NCBI GenBank assembly: GCA_023548195.1
Contig: JAJHZJ010000399.1
Span: forward strand, 6,639,100 to 6,703,099
Source of the DNA: Bettongia penicillata ogilbyi
Lineage: Eukaryota > Chordata > Mammalia > Diprotodontia > Potoroidae
Direction of reading: 5' to 3'
DNA length: 64,000 nucleotides
Of the stretch, positions 23,438-35,455 are shown in pieces. Under the pieces are notes generated by a model. It had not been told where the DNA came from. It ran no database searches and was given only the letters and a program-made list of their open reading frames with translations. Made by a program: the position numbers and the translations under genes. Each line of letters opens with the position of its first letter. Position 1 is the stretch's first letter.

Positions 23438-25033
23438 AGACAATTAGAAATTTTTTAAAGCCTTGCATTGCAGTGAAGTATTAAGTCTACCAGAAAAAAT
23501 CCTAATTCACTGTGGTTGTTGCTGTTTAAAAAAATTATCCTTGTTTTTCTCCCTTTTCACAGCATTAGCTCACGTAAGTGTTTCTAGACCTTTCTGAAGT
23601 CTTCCTGTTCATCGTTTCTTATCGTACAATAGTATTCCATTACAATTATACACGACAGTTTATTCAACCATTCCCCAAATCATGGCCATTCCCTTCATTT
23701 TCAGTTTTTGCCACCACAAAGTGAGTTACTATAAATATTTTTGTACATGGGTCGCTTTCGCATTTTTATGATCCCTGGGGGATACAGTACCAGAAGTGAG
23801 ATTGCTGAGTCATACAGTTTGCACATTTTTGTTGCACTTTGGGAATACTTCCAAATTGCTCTCCAGAATGGTTGGATCAGTTCACAGCTCCACACAAAAA
23901 TGAATTAGTGTTCCAACTCTCCCACATGTTCTACAACATTTATCGTCATTGTGTTTTATCATGTTGGCCAATTTGATAGGTGTGAAGTGGTTTCTCAGAG
24001 TTGTTTGGTATGCATCTCTCTAGTCAATAGTGTTTTGAAGCGTTTTTTCACATGATTATAGATAGCTTCAATTTCTTCCTCTGAAAACTGCTTCTTCTTA
24101 TCCTTTGACCATTTTTCAATTGGGGAATGACTTGTATTCTTGTACATTTGACTCAGTTCTCTATATATTTTAGAAATGATGCCTTTATCACAGACACTAG
24201 TTGCAAAAATTCTTACCCAGTTTTCTGCTTTCCTCCTAATCTTGGTTGCATTGGATTCATTCGTGCAAAACTTTTCAATTTAATGTAATCGAAATTATCC
24301 ATTTTGCACTTCATAATGTTTTCTATCTCTTGTTTGATCTGGTAAATACACTATTTCTTGCTCCACTGATTTTCCAGCATCATCAATATTTATAGCTATA
24401 TCATGCAGCCATTTGGACTTTATTCTTGTGCCTGGTGTCTGGCATTGGTTTGTTCCTAGTTTCCATCACGCTGTTATCCAGTTTTCCCAGCAATTATTAT
24501 CGAACAGTGAGTTCTTATCCCAGAAGCCAGGGTCCTTCGGTTTTTCAAAAGGTTCATTGTTATATTCGTTGAATACTATGTCTTGAGTACCTAAACGATG
24601 CCACTAATCTACCCTTCCGTTTTTTAGTCAGTACAAAGTGGTTTTGATAATTGCTACTTTATCATACTATCTGAAATCTGCTAGAGATAGGCCACCTTCC
24701 CTAGCATTTCTTTTCTTTAATTCCCTTGATATTCTAGACAATTTGTCCTTCCAGAAGAATTGTGATGCTATTTTTTCTAGCTTAGCAAAATAATTATCTG
24801 GTAGTTTGATTAGTATGGCACTGAATAAGTAAATTTAAGTAGATAGAATTGTCATTTTTATTATATTGTCTCAGCCTACTCATGAGCAATTAATGTTTTC
24901 CACTTACTTAGATCTGATTTTATTTGTGTAAAGAGTGTTTTGTAACTGTGTTCATATATTCTGTAGATTTCTTTTAGCAGGTAGACTTCCCAATATTGTG
25001 AAGTTTCTACTTTAGCTTTAAATGAAATTTCTC

Positions 25034-26483
25034 GGGGGGAGGAGCCAAGATGGCAGAGTAGAAAGATTCACATATGCTAGCTCCAGACCCACAGCCCAAA
25101 AAATACCTGTAAAGAAGAACGCCCAACAAATTCTGGAGCAGTGGAAGCCACACAACAACAGAGTGGAGGAGATTTCTCTTCCAGAAAGCCCTGAAAAACC
25201 GACGCCAAAGGTCCATCACACACCAGACCCAGAGCAGAACCCAACCCTGCCTTGGCCAAACAGCGCCCAGAGAAGCAGATCCGAGCAGGCTTCAGGGATG
25301 GAGTCTCTAGGGGTCAGGCAGGTCCATCCACCCACAGACTTCAAAGGTTAGTGAGAGAGCCTGTTTGGCTTGGCAAGATGGGAATGGGGTATCCCCATAA
25401 CTCAGAATCCCTCAGGAAAAAGCAGCAGAGGAGCAGCAGACAGGAGCTCCCAAAGCAGGCAGGAACTTGGATCCGTTGTTGAAGGTCTCTGTATAAAGCC
25501 CCTGAGGGAACTGACCACTGTGAAGAGACCTGCCCCCACCCCAGCAGCTGAACTTAATCTCACACCGAATAGCAGCCCTGCCCCCACTGAAAGCCCTGAG
25601 GCTGGGAAGCAGCATTTGAATCTCAGACCCCAAGCACTAGCTGGGCAGATCTGGAGGAAAGGTGGGTATGGAAAGGAATCTCAGAAATCAAGAAACTGGC
25701 TGGGAAAATGTCCAGAAAAGGGTAAAAAAAATACGACCATAGAAGGTTACTTTCTTGGTGAACAGATATCTCCTCCCTTCCTTTCTGATGAGAAAGAACA
25801 ATGCTTGCCATCAGAGAAAGACATAGAAGTCAAGGCTACTGTATTCCAAACATCGAAAATAAATATTTAATGGGCTCAGTCCATGGAAGAGTTCAAAAAA
25901 GATTTTGAAAATCAAGTGAGAGAGGTGGAGGAAAAATTGGGAAGAGAAATAAGAGAGATGCTGAAAAGCATGAAAAACAGGTCAACACCTTGCTTAAGGA
26001 GACCGAAAGAAAATGCTGAAAAAAATAACACCTTTAAAAATAGGCTAACTCAATTGGCAAAAGAGGTTCAAAAAGCCAATGAGGAGAAGAATGCTTTCAA
26101 AAGCAGAATTAGCCAAATGGAAAAGGAGGTCCAAAAGCTCACTGAAGAAAATAGTTCTTTAAAAATCAGAATGGAACAGATGGAGGCTAATAAGTTTATG
26201 AGAAACCAAGAAATTACAAAACAAAATCAAAAGAATGAAAAAATGGAAGATAATGTGAAATATCTCATTGGAAAAACAACTGACATGGAAAATAGGTCCA
26301 GGAGAGACAGCTTAAAAATTACGGAACTACCTGAAAGCCATGATCAAAAAAAGAGCCTAAACATCATCTTTCATGAAATTATCAAGGAAAGCTGCCCTGA
26401 TATTCTAGAACCAGAGGGCAAAATAAGTATTCAAGGAATCCAACGTTTACTGCCTGAAAGAGATCCAAAAAAAAAAAAAAAAG
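25034..26483 (+). mobile_element. HAL1-type element D, 3'-truncated
   Basis: It has an intact 5' end ('gggggaggagccaagatgg') and an exact 11-bp TSD, tgaaatttctc, at 25,023-25,033 and 26,484-26,494, inside L1 M. The element stops within ORF1 at the sequence 'gatccaaaaa', which in full copies continues as 'gagaaactcc', and passes directly into a run of about 16 A. This is the reverse of the usual 5' truncation and points to a transcript that ended, or was primed, at an internal A-rich site. Confidence 0.92.
25708..26483 (+). pseudogene. HAL1 ORF1 (copy D), 3'-truncated
   Basis: The start ATG at 25,708 is followed by an early stop (TAA at about 25,720). The open piece 25,883-26,524 holds the coiled coil with repeated 'QMEKEVQKLTEEN', the RRM start 'MENRSRRDSLKITELPE' and the basic 'LPERDPKKKK' stretch, and then runs through the A tail into flanking L1 M. 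The C-terminal RNA-binding domain is absent, so the encoded protein would lack a core function even without the stop. Confidence 0.85.
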
Positions 26484-28482
26484 TGAAATTTCTCTTTCTA
26501 TCTCCTGCTTTTGGATTATGTTAGCAATATATAGAAATGAAGAAGATTTTTGTAACCTATAAATTTGCCAAACTTGGTTATGATTTCAAGTGTTTTTTTT
26601 ACTTGATTCTCTGGGATTCTCTAGGTATATCATCATATCACCTGTAAGGAGTGATAAGTTAGTTTCTTCTTTGACTATTCTAATTCCTTCAATTTAGTTT
26701 TCTTCTCTTATTTCTACAGGTAATATTTTTGGTACCATATTGAATAGTAGTGTTCATAATGGATATCCTTTTTTTCACACTTGATCTTATTGGAAATGCA
26801 TCTAGCTCATCCCCATTGCATATAAATCTTACTGAAGGGTTTAGATGGATACTGTTTATTATTTTATGGAAAGTTGCATTTATTCCTGTGTTGTACAATG
26901 TTTTTAATAGAAATGGGTGCTGTATTTTGTCAAAAGCTTTTTCTTCATCTATTGAGGTAATCATGTGGTTCATGTGGTTTGTATTAGTTTTGATGTTGAT
27001 GTTAATAATTTTCCTAATATTCAACCAACCCTGCCTTCATGGTATAAAACCTAACTGATCATAAGGTATTATTCTTGAGATAAGTTTCTGCATTCTTTTT
27101 TGCTAAAATTGTATTTAATATATTTGCCTCTATAGAGAAATTGATCTATAATTTTCTTTCACTGTTTTGGTTCTTCATGATTTAGGTATCAAAACAATAT
27201 TTGTATCATAAAAAGAATTTTGGAGAACTCCTTTTTCCTCAGTTTTCCAAAATAGTCTATATCATATTGGAATTCCCTCTTTTTTAAATGTTTTATAGAA
27301 TTCACTTTTGAATCCATCTGGCGCTGCAAATTTTTTCCTAGGGATTTCATTGGTGGCTTTTTCAATATCTTTTTCTGAGATGGAGTTATTTAAGTGTTCA
27401 ACTTTCACATCTGCTAATCTGCGCATGTTATATCCTTTAAAATATTCATCCACCTCATAGTTTGCTGAATTTATGGGCATACAGTTGGGCAAAGTAATTT
27501 CCTTTTTTTTTAATTTCCTTATCATTGGAGGTGAGTTCAACCTTTGCATTTCTTATATTAGTAACTTGGTTTTCTTCTTTCTTTTTTTTTTTTAATCAAA
27601 GTGACCAAAGGTTTACCATGTTGGTTTTTTTCATAAAACTGTTCTTAGTTTTATTTATTATTTCAATAGTTTCCTTAATTTCAATTTTATTAATCTCTCC
27701 TGTGGTTTTCAGTATTTCTAATTTGGTATTTACTTGGAAATTTTCAATTTGTTCTTTTTCTAGCTTTTTCAGCTGCATGTCCAATTCATTGATCTCCTCT
27801 TTCTCAATTTTATTTATGTAGGCATTCAAAGATATAAAACTTCCCCTAAGAACTACTTTTACACTGTCCCAAATGATTTGATAGGTTGTCTCATTATTGT
27901 CATTCTCTTCAATGCAGTTGTTGATTTTTTCTATAAATTTTTGTTTAACCTACTCTTCCTTCAGGATTAAATATTTTAGTTTCTAATTATTTTTTGGTTT
28001 ATATTTCCATGGCCTTTTATTACATATAAGTTTTATTGTGTTATGATCTGAGAAGGATGCATTGACTATCTCTGCCTTTCTGCACTGGATTGTGAGGTTT
28101 TTGTGCCCTAATAAATGGTCAATTTTTTTATATGTGCATGTACCACTAAGAAAAAGATGCATTCCTTTCTATCTCCATTCAATTTTCCCCAGAGGTGTAT
28201 CATATCTACCTTATCCAGAATTCTATACTTTGTTCTTGTTTATTTTGAGGCTAGATTTATCAAGTTCAGGGAAAGGGAGGTTGAAGTCCCCCACTAGCAC
28301 ACTTTTGTTATCTCTTTCTTCCTGTAACTCCCTTAATGTCTCCTCTAAGAATTTGGATGCTGTACGACTTGGAGCACATATGTTTAGTAAGGAAATTCTA
28401 TTTTTTTTTTATGATGCCTTTTAGCAGGATATAGTTTCCTTCCTTACCACTTTTGATTTAATCTATTTCTGATTTTGCTTTG

Positions 28483-29488
28483 AATTTTCTCCTCCGTTTA
28501 GCTAATTCTGCTTTTTAAAGTCTCCTTTTCCTCATTGGCTTTTTGGACCTCTTTTTCCAATTGAGTTAGAGTCTTTTTAAAGGTGTTATTTTCCTCAGCA
28601 TTTTTTTTTTGGTTCTCCTTTAGTAAATTGCTAACTCATTTTTCAAGCTCTTCTATTGCCTGAGTCCAATTTAAATTCCTTTTGGAGACCCTGGACATAG
28701 GGGCCTCGACTTCCTGTGACAGTATGCCTTGTTCTTCCTCATCTGAAAGGATGGGGAGAGACACCTGTTCACCAAGAAAGTAACCTTCTATGTTCTTTTA
28801 TTTTGTTTCCTTTTGGGGGGCATTTCCCCAGCCAGTTACCTGACTTCTGAGTTTCTTCTCCACAACCACCTCGCTTGAAGTTCCGTAAAGCAAGCACTGG
28901 AGGGCTGAGATTCAGATGAGCTGCTCCAATCCTTCAGGGGCTTTAGGCGGGAGCAGGGGTGCTATTCAGTGTGAGATTAAGATCACCTACTCATTTAGAT
29001 ACAGGGCCACCACACAGGGCTTTGCAATGAGACTTACAACAATGGATTTGGGCTGCTGCCTGCCTTGGGAAACTTCCACCTCTATTGCCTCCACTGCTGC
29101 CACCTGAGGAGGCCTGAGTTATGGGGACACCCTGCTTCTTTCTCAGCCAGACAAAAAGACCTTCCCACTGACCCTTTGGATCTGTGGGTTGAAGGATCTG
29201 CCCTGCTGGTGGAGATTCTGTCCCTTAAGCTTGCTCGGTTCTGCTCCTCTCGGTTTCCCACGCAGCCAAGGCTGAGCTGGGCTCCGTTCTGCATCCCATG
29301 TGACACACCTTTCCCATCAGTCTTTCAGGTAACTGGACTAGAAATCTCCTCCACTCCATTGTTCTGTGCCTTATTCTGCTCTATAATTTGCTGAGAGTTC
29401 TTCTTTACAGGTATTCCAAGTATTTTGTGGACTGTAGGGTAAGAACTAATGTACGAGCATCTTTCTACTCTGCCATCTTGGCTCCACC
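28483..29488 (-). mobile_element. HAL1-type element N, 3'-truncated
   Basis: Minus-strand copy with 5' end at 29,488 ('ggtggagccaagatggcag') and a 17-bp TSD with one mismatch, at 28,466-28,482 and 29,489-29,505 (tttctgNttttgctttg), inside ORF2 of L1 M. It contains the 5'UTR (one 'tctctgcataaagcc'-type unit, diverged) and the first half of ORF1. It ends in the middle of the coiled coil, near the A-rich site 'ggaaaaagagg' of the other copies. Like D and K it has lost its 3' part and kept its 5' end. Confidence 0.82.
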
Positions 29489-30312
29489 TTTCTGTTTTTG
29501 CTTTGTCTGAGATTAGGATTGCTAGCTCTGTTTCTTTACACTGGCTGAAGCACAAAATGTTCTGCTCCAACATTTTACATTTACCCTGTGTGTATGCCCC
29601 CATTTCAGATGCGTTACTTGTAAATAACATATTATTGGATTATGTTTTTTTTTAAATCCATTCTATTATCCTTCTCCCTTTTTTGGGAGAGTTCATCCCA
29701 TTGACATTCATAGTTGTAAACCTCTGTCCCCTTTTTCCCTTGTTTATGCTTTAAGTTCTCCTTTCTCCCTTCTCCTCCACACTAGAGTTCAAATTTTTGA
29801 CCACTGCTTCCCTCAGCCTTCTCTCCCTTCTGTCTCCACCCTGTCTTTTATTTCCATTTTCACTTATTGCTTCTTCCCTCCTTTTTAACCTCCTCTCCTT
29901 TTCCTTTCCCCTTTAACTTCCTACTGCCTGTAGAGCTAATTGTATTTCTACGTTTATCTGGCATTGCTGTACCATCCTTGAACCCAATCAGATGAGAGTA
30001 CCTCTCGAATAATGGCTATCTCCTTCTCCTCTTTCCCCCTACTCTAATAAATTTTTGTGCCCCTCCCTGTGGTGGAATTTGTTTTGTTCTGCCTCCTTTT
30101 CACATCTCCCATTACACTCTCTTCATTCCTTTAATTCACCTTTGTTATCAACACATCATTTAATTTACATCTATTCCCTCTATCCATGTATATCCTTTTT
30201 ACATTTCATAATAAGTATACAATTCTCAAGAGTAACAAGTATCATCTTCCCTCATAGAGATGTAAACAGTTTGTCCATATTGTGTAGAAAGCTTTTCTCC
30301 CTTTTTACCTTT

Positions 30313-31344
30313 CTATCCCTCTCTTGAAACCTGAGTTTTAAGATCAAATTTTCTATTGAGTTCCAGGCTTTTCATAAGCAAGGTCTGGAAATCCCTTATT
30401 TCATTGAATGTCCATGTCTTGCCTGGCATATTATGCTCAAATTTGCTGAGTAATTAATCCTTAATTGTAGTCTCAGCTCCTTTGTCTTAAAGAATGTCAT
30501 ATTCTGGTTCCTTCCATCTTTTAATATAGATGCTTCAAGGTCCTGTGTGATCCTGACTGTAGCTCCCCGATTTTTGAATTCGTTCTTTCTGACTGCCTGC
30601 AGTATTGTCTCCTTCACTTTGTCATTCTGGAATTTGGCAATGATATACCTTGGTGGTTTTAGTTTGGGGAACCTTTCAGGAGGTGATCAGTGTATTATTT
30701 CGATGACTGTGTTGTACTCTGCATCTAAGAGCTCTTGACAATTTTCCTTTAATATTTCTTGGGTGATATTGTCCAGGCTCTTTTTTTCAACATAGCCTTC
30801 TGGTAGACCAAGAATTCTTAGATTTTTCTCTCCTGGATCTATTTCCCTAGTCAGATTTTTTTAATTAAATATTTTACATGTTCTATGTTTTTTTCTTTAG
30901 ATTCTGTTTGCCTAACTTTTAATGTCTCATAGATTCGTTGGCTACTTACTCGATTCTATTTTTTTTATCAAATTGTTTTCCTCAATGAACTTTTGCATCT
31001 CCTTTTCCATCTGTTAAACTGTTCCTTTTAAGGAGTTATTTTCACCTGTTACGTTTTTTACTTCCTTTCCCATTTCCCATTTTTCCTTCTAAATTTTTCC
31101 GTGATTTTTTTTTGTATTTGTAAATTCATTGGTCAGTTTTTCTTATATTTCTCTAATTTGGGTTTTAAAATTCTTCCTGAGCTCTTCCAAGAAGGTTCTT
31201 TTTCTTCAGACAAGTTCATATTTCCTTCTGAAATTTCAGATGGCATTACTGCTCAATACTGATCTCTTTGTTATTTGTGTTTTGGTCCTTGTCCCCATAG
31301 AAAGATTCTAATGCGTTTGCTTTTCTACTTTTCTTCTTACTCAT
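30313..31344 (-). pseudogene. L1 ORF1 (element M), broken
   Basis: The minus-strand ATG at 31,344 begins 'MSKKKSRKA'. A coiled-coil region follows (31,200-30,880), then the RRM region around 30,830 ('gatccaggagagaaaaatct'), and the C-terminal domain at 30,617-30,396 ('VRITQDLEAS', 'LRINYSANLS'). The stop equivalent to that of J lies at 30,313. Many frameshifts. It differs from the HAL1 ORF1 group at the N-terminus, which here is short and Ser/Lys-rich, and lacks the HAL1 'PRKGKK' start. Confidence 0.8.
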
Positions 31345-31989
31345 TACAATAACCCTTTTCCTGCCTTTTAAAGTAGATCTCTACTAAGGACAGAGAGTTC
31401 TGTCCCAGAGTTTTTGTGCATAAAATGTGAGGCTTTGTGTGCTGTGACCTCTGGTTTTTCAGATAGAAGCTAAAATGCTGCATTTTACCTGGTGCTGAGC
31501 TGATTGGTGTTGGAATGGAGGGGCCAGGTGAGCTCTTTTTGGGTTTCCCCGCAGTTACCTTGGAGCTAACTCATCAAGTATTGGGGAGGTATGGTCTGGC
31601 CACAAGAGGTCTCCTCTGCTAAACTGGAGCAGAGGCGAGCTCAGCTGTCTGCACTAGTGTCTTCTTGATTCCCCTGGGGGTGCTGAGGCATGCCTGGAGT
31701 CCTGGTGTTGGCAGTTGCTGGTTTTACCCCCCTGGGCCTCAGGATCATCTCATGCTTGGTTGAGTTGGGGCTGTCTGGGATAGCTCTGATACTGCACTGG
31801 TAGCCTTAGGTCACAGCAAGAGGAACGCTCTTTTGCATTCTTTCTAGCCTCATGGGCTAAGGGTCTGTTTACCACTTCTGCTGCTCCCACTGTTCCAGGG
31901 TTTTTTCCAATTAGGTCATCAAGGTCAACATGTGGAGTGAGATAGCAATTACTGCTCACTCTGCTATCTTGGCTCCTGGATTGAAGTGA

Positions 31990-34560
31990 TTGCTTTAAAG
32001 CAGTATCATGTGCCAGATGGAAAAGATGAAATTACCAACATTATAAAGTAGCATGTTGAGACAGTTGTGTTAGTCCTTATAATCACTCAATGGAACAACC
32101 CTGTCTGGGCAGTATGAAAATCAGATGGACCATAGAGGATGACGTATCTTACAGACAATTGGATAAAGTCACTCCTCCCTTTTATCTTGCTGTTCCAGAT
32201 ATCATTACCTTAACAGAAAAGATCCAGAAATATGAAGGGAGTTTCTAGGCCTATTTAGCCAATGCTTTCTTTACTCTCCCAATAGATTTAAAACAGTGGG
32301 ACTAATTTGCTTTCACTTGGCAAGGAGAAAATATACTTTTACACACCTGCAACAAGGATATCTGCATAGCCACACTGTGATAGAATTGTGGCTGAAGGTT
32401 TGGATGAATTAGAATTACTTAGTTTATAGCTTACCCACTATATAGATGATATTATGATACATGGAAAAGTTGTAGAAAAGTGGAGAAGAGTTTAAAACTT
32501 TTAATGGACCATATGAAAAGTTGAGGTTGGGAGATTAACCCTACAAAGACTCAAAGTTCAGCTCACACTGCAAAGTTTTTGGGTATACAATGGAATCAGG
32601 GACTGTGAAAGACTTTTCCACAAGTTCAACAAAGATTCAGAATTTCCCTATCCCCACCAATAAGGAAGAGGCACCAAAGTTTATAGGATTATTTGGATAT
32701 TATCAACATCACATAACGCATGTAGGACAAATTTTGAAATCCTTATACAAATTACTAGGAAAAATATGAATCTGATTGGGGTCTTGAGAAGAGTAAAGCT
32801 TTTGATGAAGCTAAGGCTCCCATAAAATTGATCCTAGACTTATCACCTATGCAAAGTGGTCCAGTTAAATTACAAGTGACTGTACAGGATGAATATGTAA
32901 ACTGGAGTTAACGACAAAAAACAAACAAACAAACAAACCAAAGCCAGAATGTATCCTTAAGATTTTTGTCTAGGAAACTGCCTTCATCTGGAGCTCATTA
33001 TATCCCTTTTTAAAAGCAGTTGTTAGTTACATATTGGGCTTTGGTAGAGACTGAACGGCTGACTTTAGGTCATGAGGTACTACCAAGGCCTAGAATCCAA
33101 AGTAAAATCTGGATAATGAGCACCCTAGCTACTCATAGAATTGGACATGCACAGGAAGCTAGCATAATTAAATGGAAATGGTATATTCAATATACATCTA
33201 AAGCTGGCAAAACTAGAGTTTCTTCTTTATATGAATTTATAGCAAACATAGATACTGAGGGAAATGATACATCTCCTGAACAAAAGGGACAGTTGTTACA
33301 GTCCCTGGTAAAATGGAATGAGGAATATACTGGATTAAGTGAAGAACAGAAGAGATATGCATGGTTTACTGATAGGAGAGCAAAATATTTGGGCCACAAA
33401 AGATATTAGAAAGCAATAGCCTATAAATCATGTGCTAGGTGGACTTTGGAAAGGACTGGAATCTGTAGAAGCAGTCAATATGCTAAGGTTATGGCAGCAC
33501 ACCAAACTATCAACACAGAACAAGGATAAAAATATCATAAATTCACTGATTCTTGGTCAGTAGCTAATGAGTTAGCTACACGGTTGCCCACGTGGAAAAA
33601 TGAAAATTGGGAAATTCATGGCAAACAAGTCTGGGGCAAAGAATTATGGGAAGATATATGGAACATGTTTTGGGTTTCAAATTTATCAGTTTTTCATGTA
33701 GATCCTCATGTGACCCTCTCCATATCAGAACATGAGTACAATGTACATGCTGAACGGCTAATAAAGAGTACTACTCAAAATACTCTCCCTACTCTGATAT
33801 CAGCTGATGATCTGATCCTAGCAAAATGGGTCCATCAAATGAGCAGCCATTTAGGGGCCCATGCCTCACACCAGGGGGCATACGATCAAGATATTAGGGG
33901 CTCTCATTCATTGTTGAAACAAGTAGCCAAAAATGTTATTTATGTCAGTTGGAAAAGGAATGAGCTGTTCCTTGGGTAGTAATTGCAGTGATAGGAAGGA
34001 GAAAAGTATCAGCCCAAATTTGACAAATTGATTTTACTGGATGCTTACCCCAAGATAAAAGGATGCAAACTTATGTGCACAAGTTTTGAAACATATTCAG
34101 GTATACTAATGGCTTGTCCCTATAAGAATACTATGCAGAAAACCATCTCTAAAGCAAGGTATCATAAGTCTATGTTATAGAGCCCCAGTGCAGATTCGAA
34201 GCTACAGCGGGTCACATTTCAAAGGTAATGAAATGAAGAAGTGTTTGGCATTAAACAACATGGAATGGATTTATCATAATCCATATTATAAACAAGCATC
34301 TGGATTAAATGAAAGAGTGAATGGATTATTGAAAGAAGAGTTAAGGAATTTCTAATAATTCTTATCAACATTGGAAAGATAATTTGTTTATTACTTTATG
34401 AAATTTGAATAATAGAGCATTGGAAGGAAGTACACTTGTAGCCAGAATGACATCCCCAGACGTGCAAATTAGAAAACAACCAACATATAAGATCCCAAAT
34501 GTTGAGTATGAAACTCTGAGGCCAGATGTTCCAGCACTGTGTCCTGGGCTACTGGTTCTG
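31990..34560 (+). pseudogene. ERV pol remnant: RT, RNase H, integrase
   Basis: Reverse transcriptase: the active-site YIDD lies at 32,439-32,450 within 'HYIDDIMIH'. RNase H: open piece 33,020-33,409 with 'WFTDRRA' (first Asp codon at 33,371), and 'FTDSWSVANE' with an Asp at 33,548. Integrase: an N-terminal His-rich stretch, 'WVHQMSSHLGAH', in the open piece 33,584-33,979; the first core Asp in 'QIDFTG' at 34,030; a 'YSGSHF' segment where the second Asp is not in its usual place; and a conserved Glu at 34,311 ('GLNERVNGLL'). Stops occur throughout. The enzymes would have copied and integrated the viral genome; none is functional now. Confidence 0.85.
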
Positions 34561-35050
34561 CAGGTTATGATTTATATTGCTTAGAGAATTTTTGGCTAGA
34601 TAAGTAAGAAATAAGAGCTATCTCTATTTGAATATGTATGAGAATCCCTAAGAATAATTTTTGACAGATATTACCTAAATCAGGATTAGCAGCTCAAGGA
34701 ATACATGTATTGGTTGGAGTTATACATTCTTATTATCAAGGAGAAAGCATTGTGACATTCCAAAATTTAGATGATGAACTCATATAGTTTTGCAAAACCG
34801 ATGGAACAGTTCAAGTGATTACTATTCCTTGTTAAATCTGACCCTCCTTCTAGCAGAGGAACTGAAGGATTGGGTTCTATGTATAGAATAAAATTGGGAC
34901 CTAAAGTATGAGTAAAATGAAAGCCAGACAATGTTCCAAAGACTGTGGAAAATGGAGCACATAGGAAAGATTACATTTTAACTGTTGTTTATTCAGGAGA
35001 GGATGACGACCAAACTGTACCCTTAACTCACATATTCTATGGTGAATGAG
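34561..35050 (+). pseudogene. ERV dUTPase remnant
   Basis: Two family motifs are readable. At 34,680-34,745 is 'SGLAAQGIHVLVGVI' followed by 'HSYYQGE', the nucleotide-binding motif III. Its catalytic aspartate, normally right after GVI, is His here. At 34,855-34,878 is 'RGTEGLGS', the C-terminal glycine-rich motif V. Trimeric dUTPases hydrolyse dUTP to dUMP and limit uracil in viral DNA. Position directly after integrase is typical of ERV-L-type elements. Stops separate the motifs. Confidence 0.78.
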
Positions 35051-35455
35051 GCTCTCAGAGTGATTTCATGGACTCCAAAACAACAGATGACCCTAAAATC
35101 TACCCTGCTTCTTGCTATTGTTTCCTTGTTTCTCTTTGCTTTTTTGTCTGTTAAACTTGTTGGCTAGATTTGTTTTCTATAGGCTTAGTACCCTCCATCT
35201 TTAGATCCCTGATAGCTTAAGCAAAGGGGTCATTCTCTATCCAAGAAGATGATATGTCGTCTCTGAATCTGAAGTCGACCAAACTCTAGATGCTAGCCAA
35301 AGAACTTATTTCTTTGCAAATCTTGCAAAGAACTCTTGCAAAAGGGACAGTTCTACGTCCAATCTCAGCAGGAAGTTGTTGTGGAAGAACAGACCTTCTG
35401 CCCTTACCCCAAGATTTTGGGCCCCTTTGTTGAGGGGGGAATTATAAGGGGATAA
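35051..35455 (+). other. ERV 3' internal region and polypurine tract
   Basis: It lies between dUTPase and 3' LTR. No env motif (no CXXC or immunosuppressive-type segment) was seen. A hydrophobic reading of about 20 residues at 35,098-35,165 ('LLLAIVSLFLFAFLSVKLVG') is the only notable coding-like piece. Purine runs at 35,432-35,440 and 35,446-35,455 precede the LTR and are candidates for the polypurine tract. The second half, from 35,276, is matched by the fragment at 15,200-15,385. Confidence 0.55.

Larger units (their letters stand above)
23664..29715 (-). pseudogene. L1 ORF2 (element M), interrupted and decayed
   Basis: ORF2p of L1 is a bifunctional endonuclease and reverse transcriptase that performs target-primed reverse transcription. 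Segments on the minus strand are: endonuclease start 29,506-29,715 and 28,000-28,482, reverse transcriptase in 26,495-28,000, and C-terminal region 23,664-25,033. HAL1 N, D and C split or flank it. The RT active-site motif, FADD in L1 J, reads LTGD here (26,637-26,648), so one catalytic aspartate is changed to glycine. Two short open pieces remain, at 27,262-27,549 and 26,689-27,024. The stop equivalent to that of J lies at 23,664. Confidence 0.85.
20296..31980 (-). mobile_element. Full-length L1 element M, interrupted three times
   Basis: Minus-strand L1 with 5' end at 31,980 ('tccaggagccaagatagcag') and A-rich 3' end at 20,296, flanked by TSD ttgaagtga at 20,287-20,295 and 31,981-31,989. 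It inserted into the ERV. Removing HAL1 C, D and N leaves four segments (20,296-20,626; 23,446-25,033; 26,495-28,482; 29,506-31,980) summing to about 6.4 kb, the size of a complete L1. The order on the minus strand is 5'UTR, ORF1 (31,344-30,313), ORF2 (from about 29,715 to 23,664) and 3'UTR. Its 3' end matches that of L1 J (55,540-55,610). Confidence 0.88.

Noticed and set aside
28062..28424. 120-codon plus-strand frame
   Set aside because: Complement of the endonuclease-coding part of ORF2 in L1 M.
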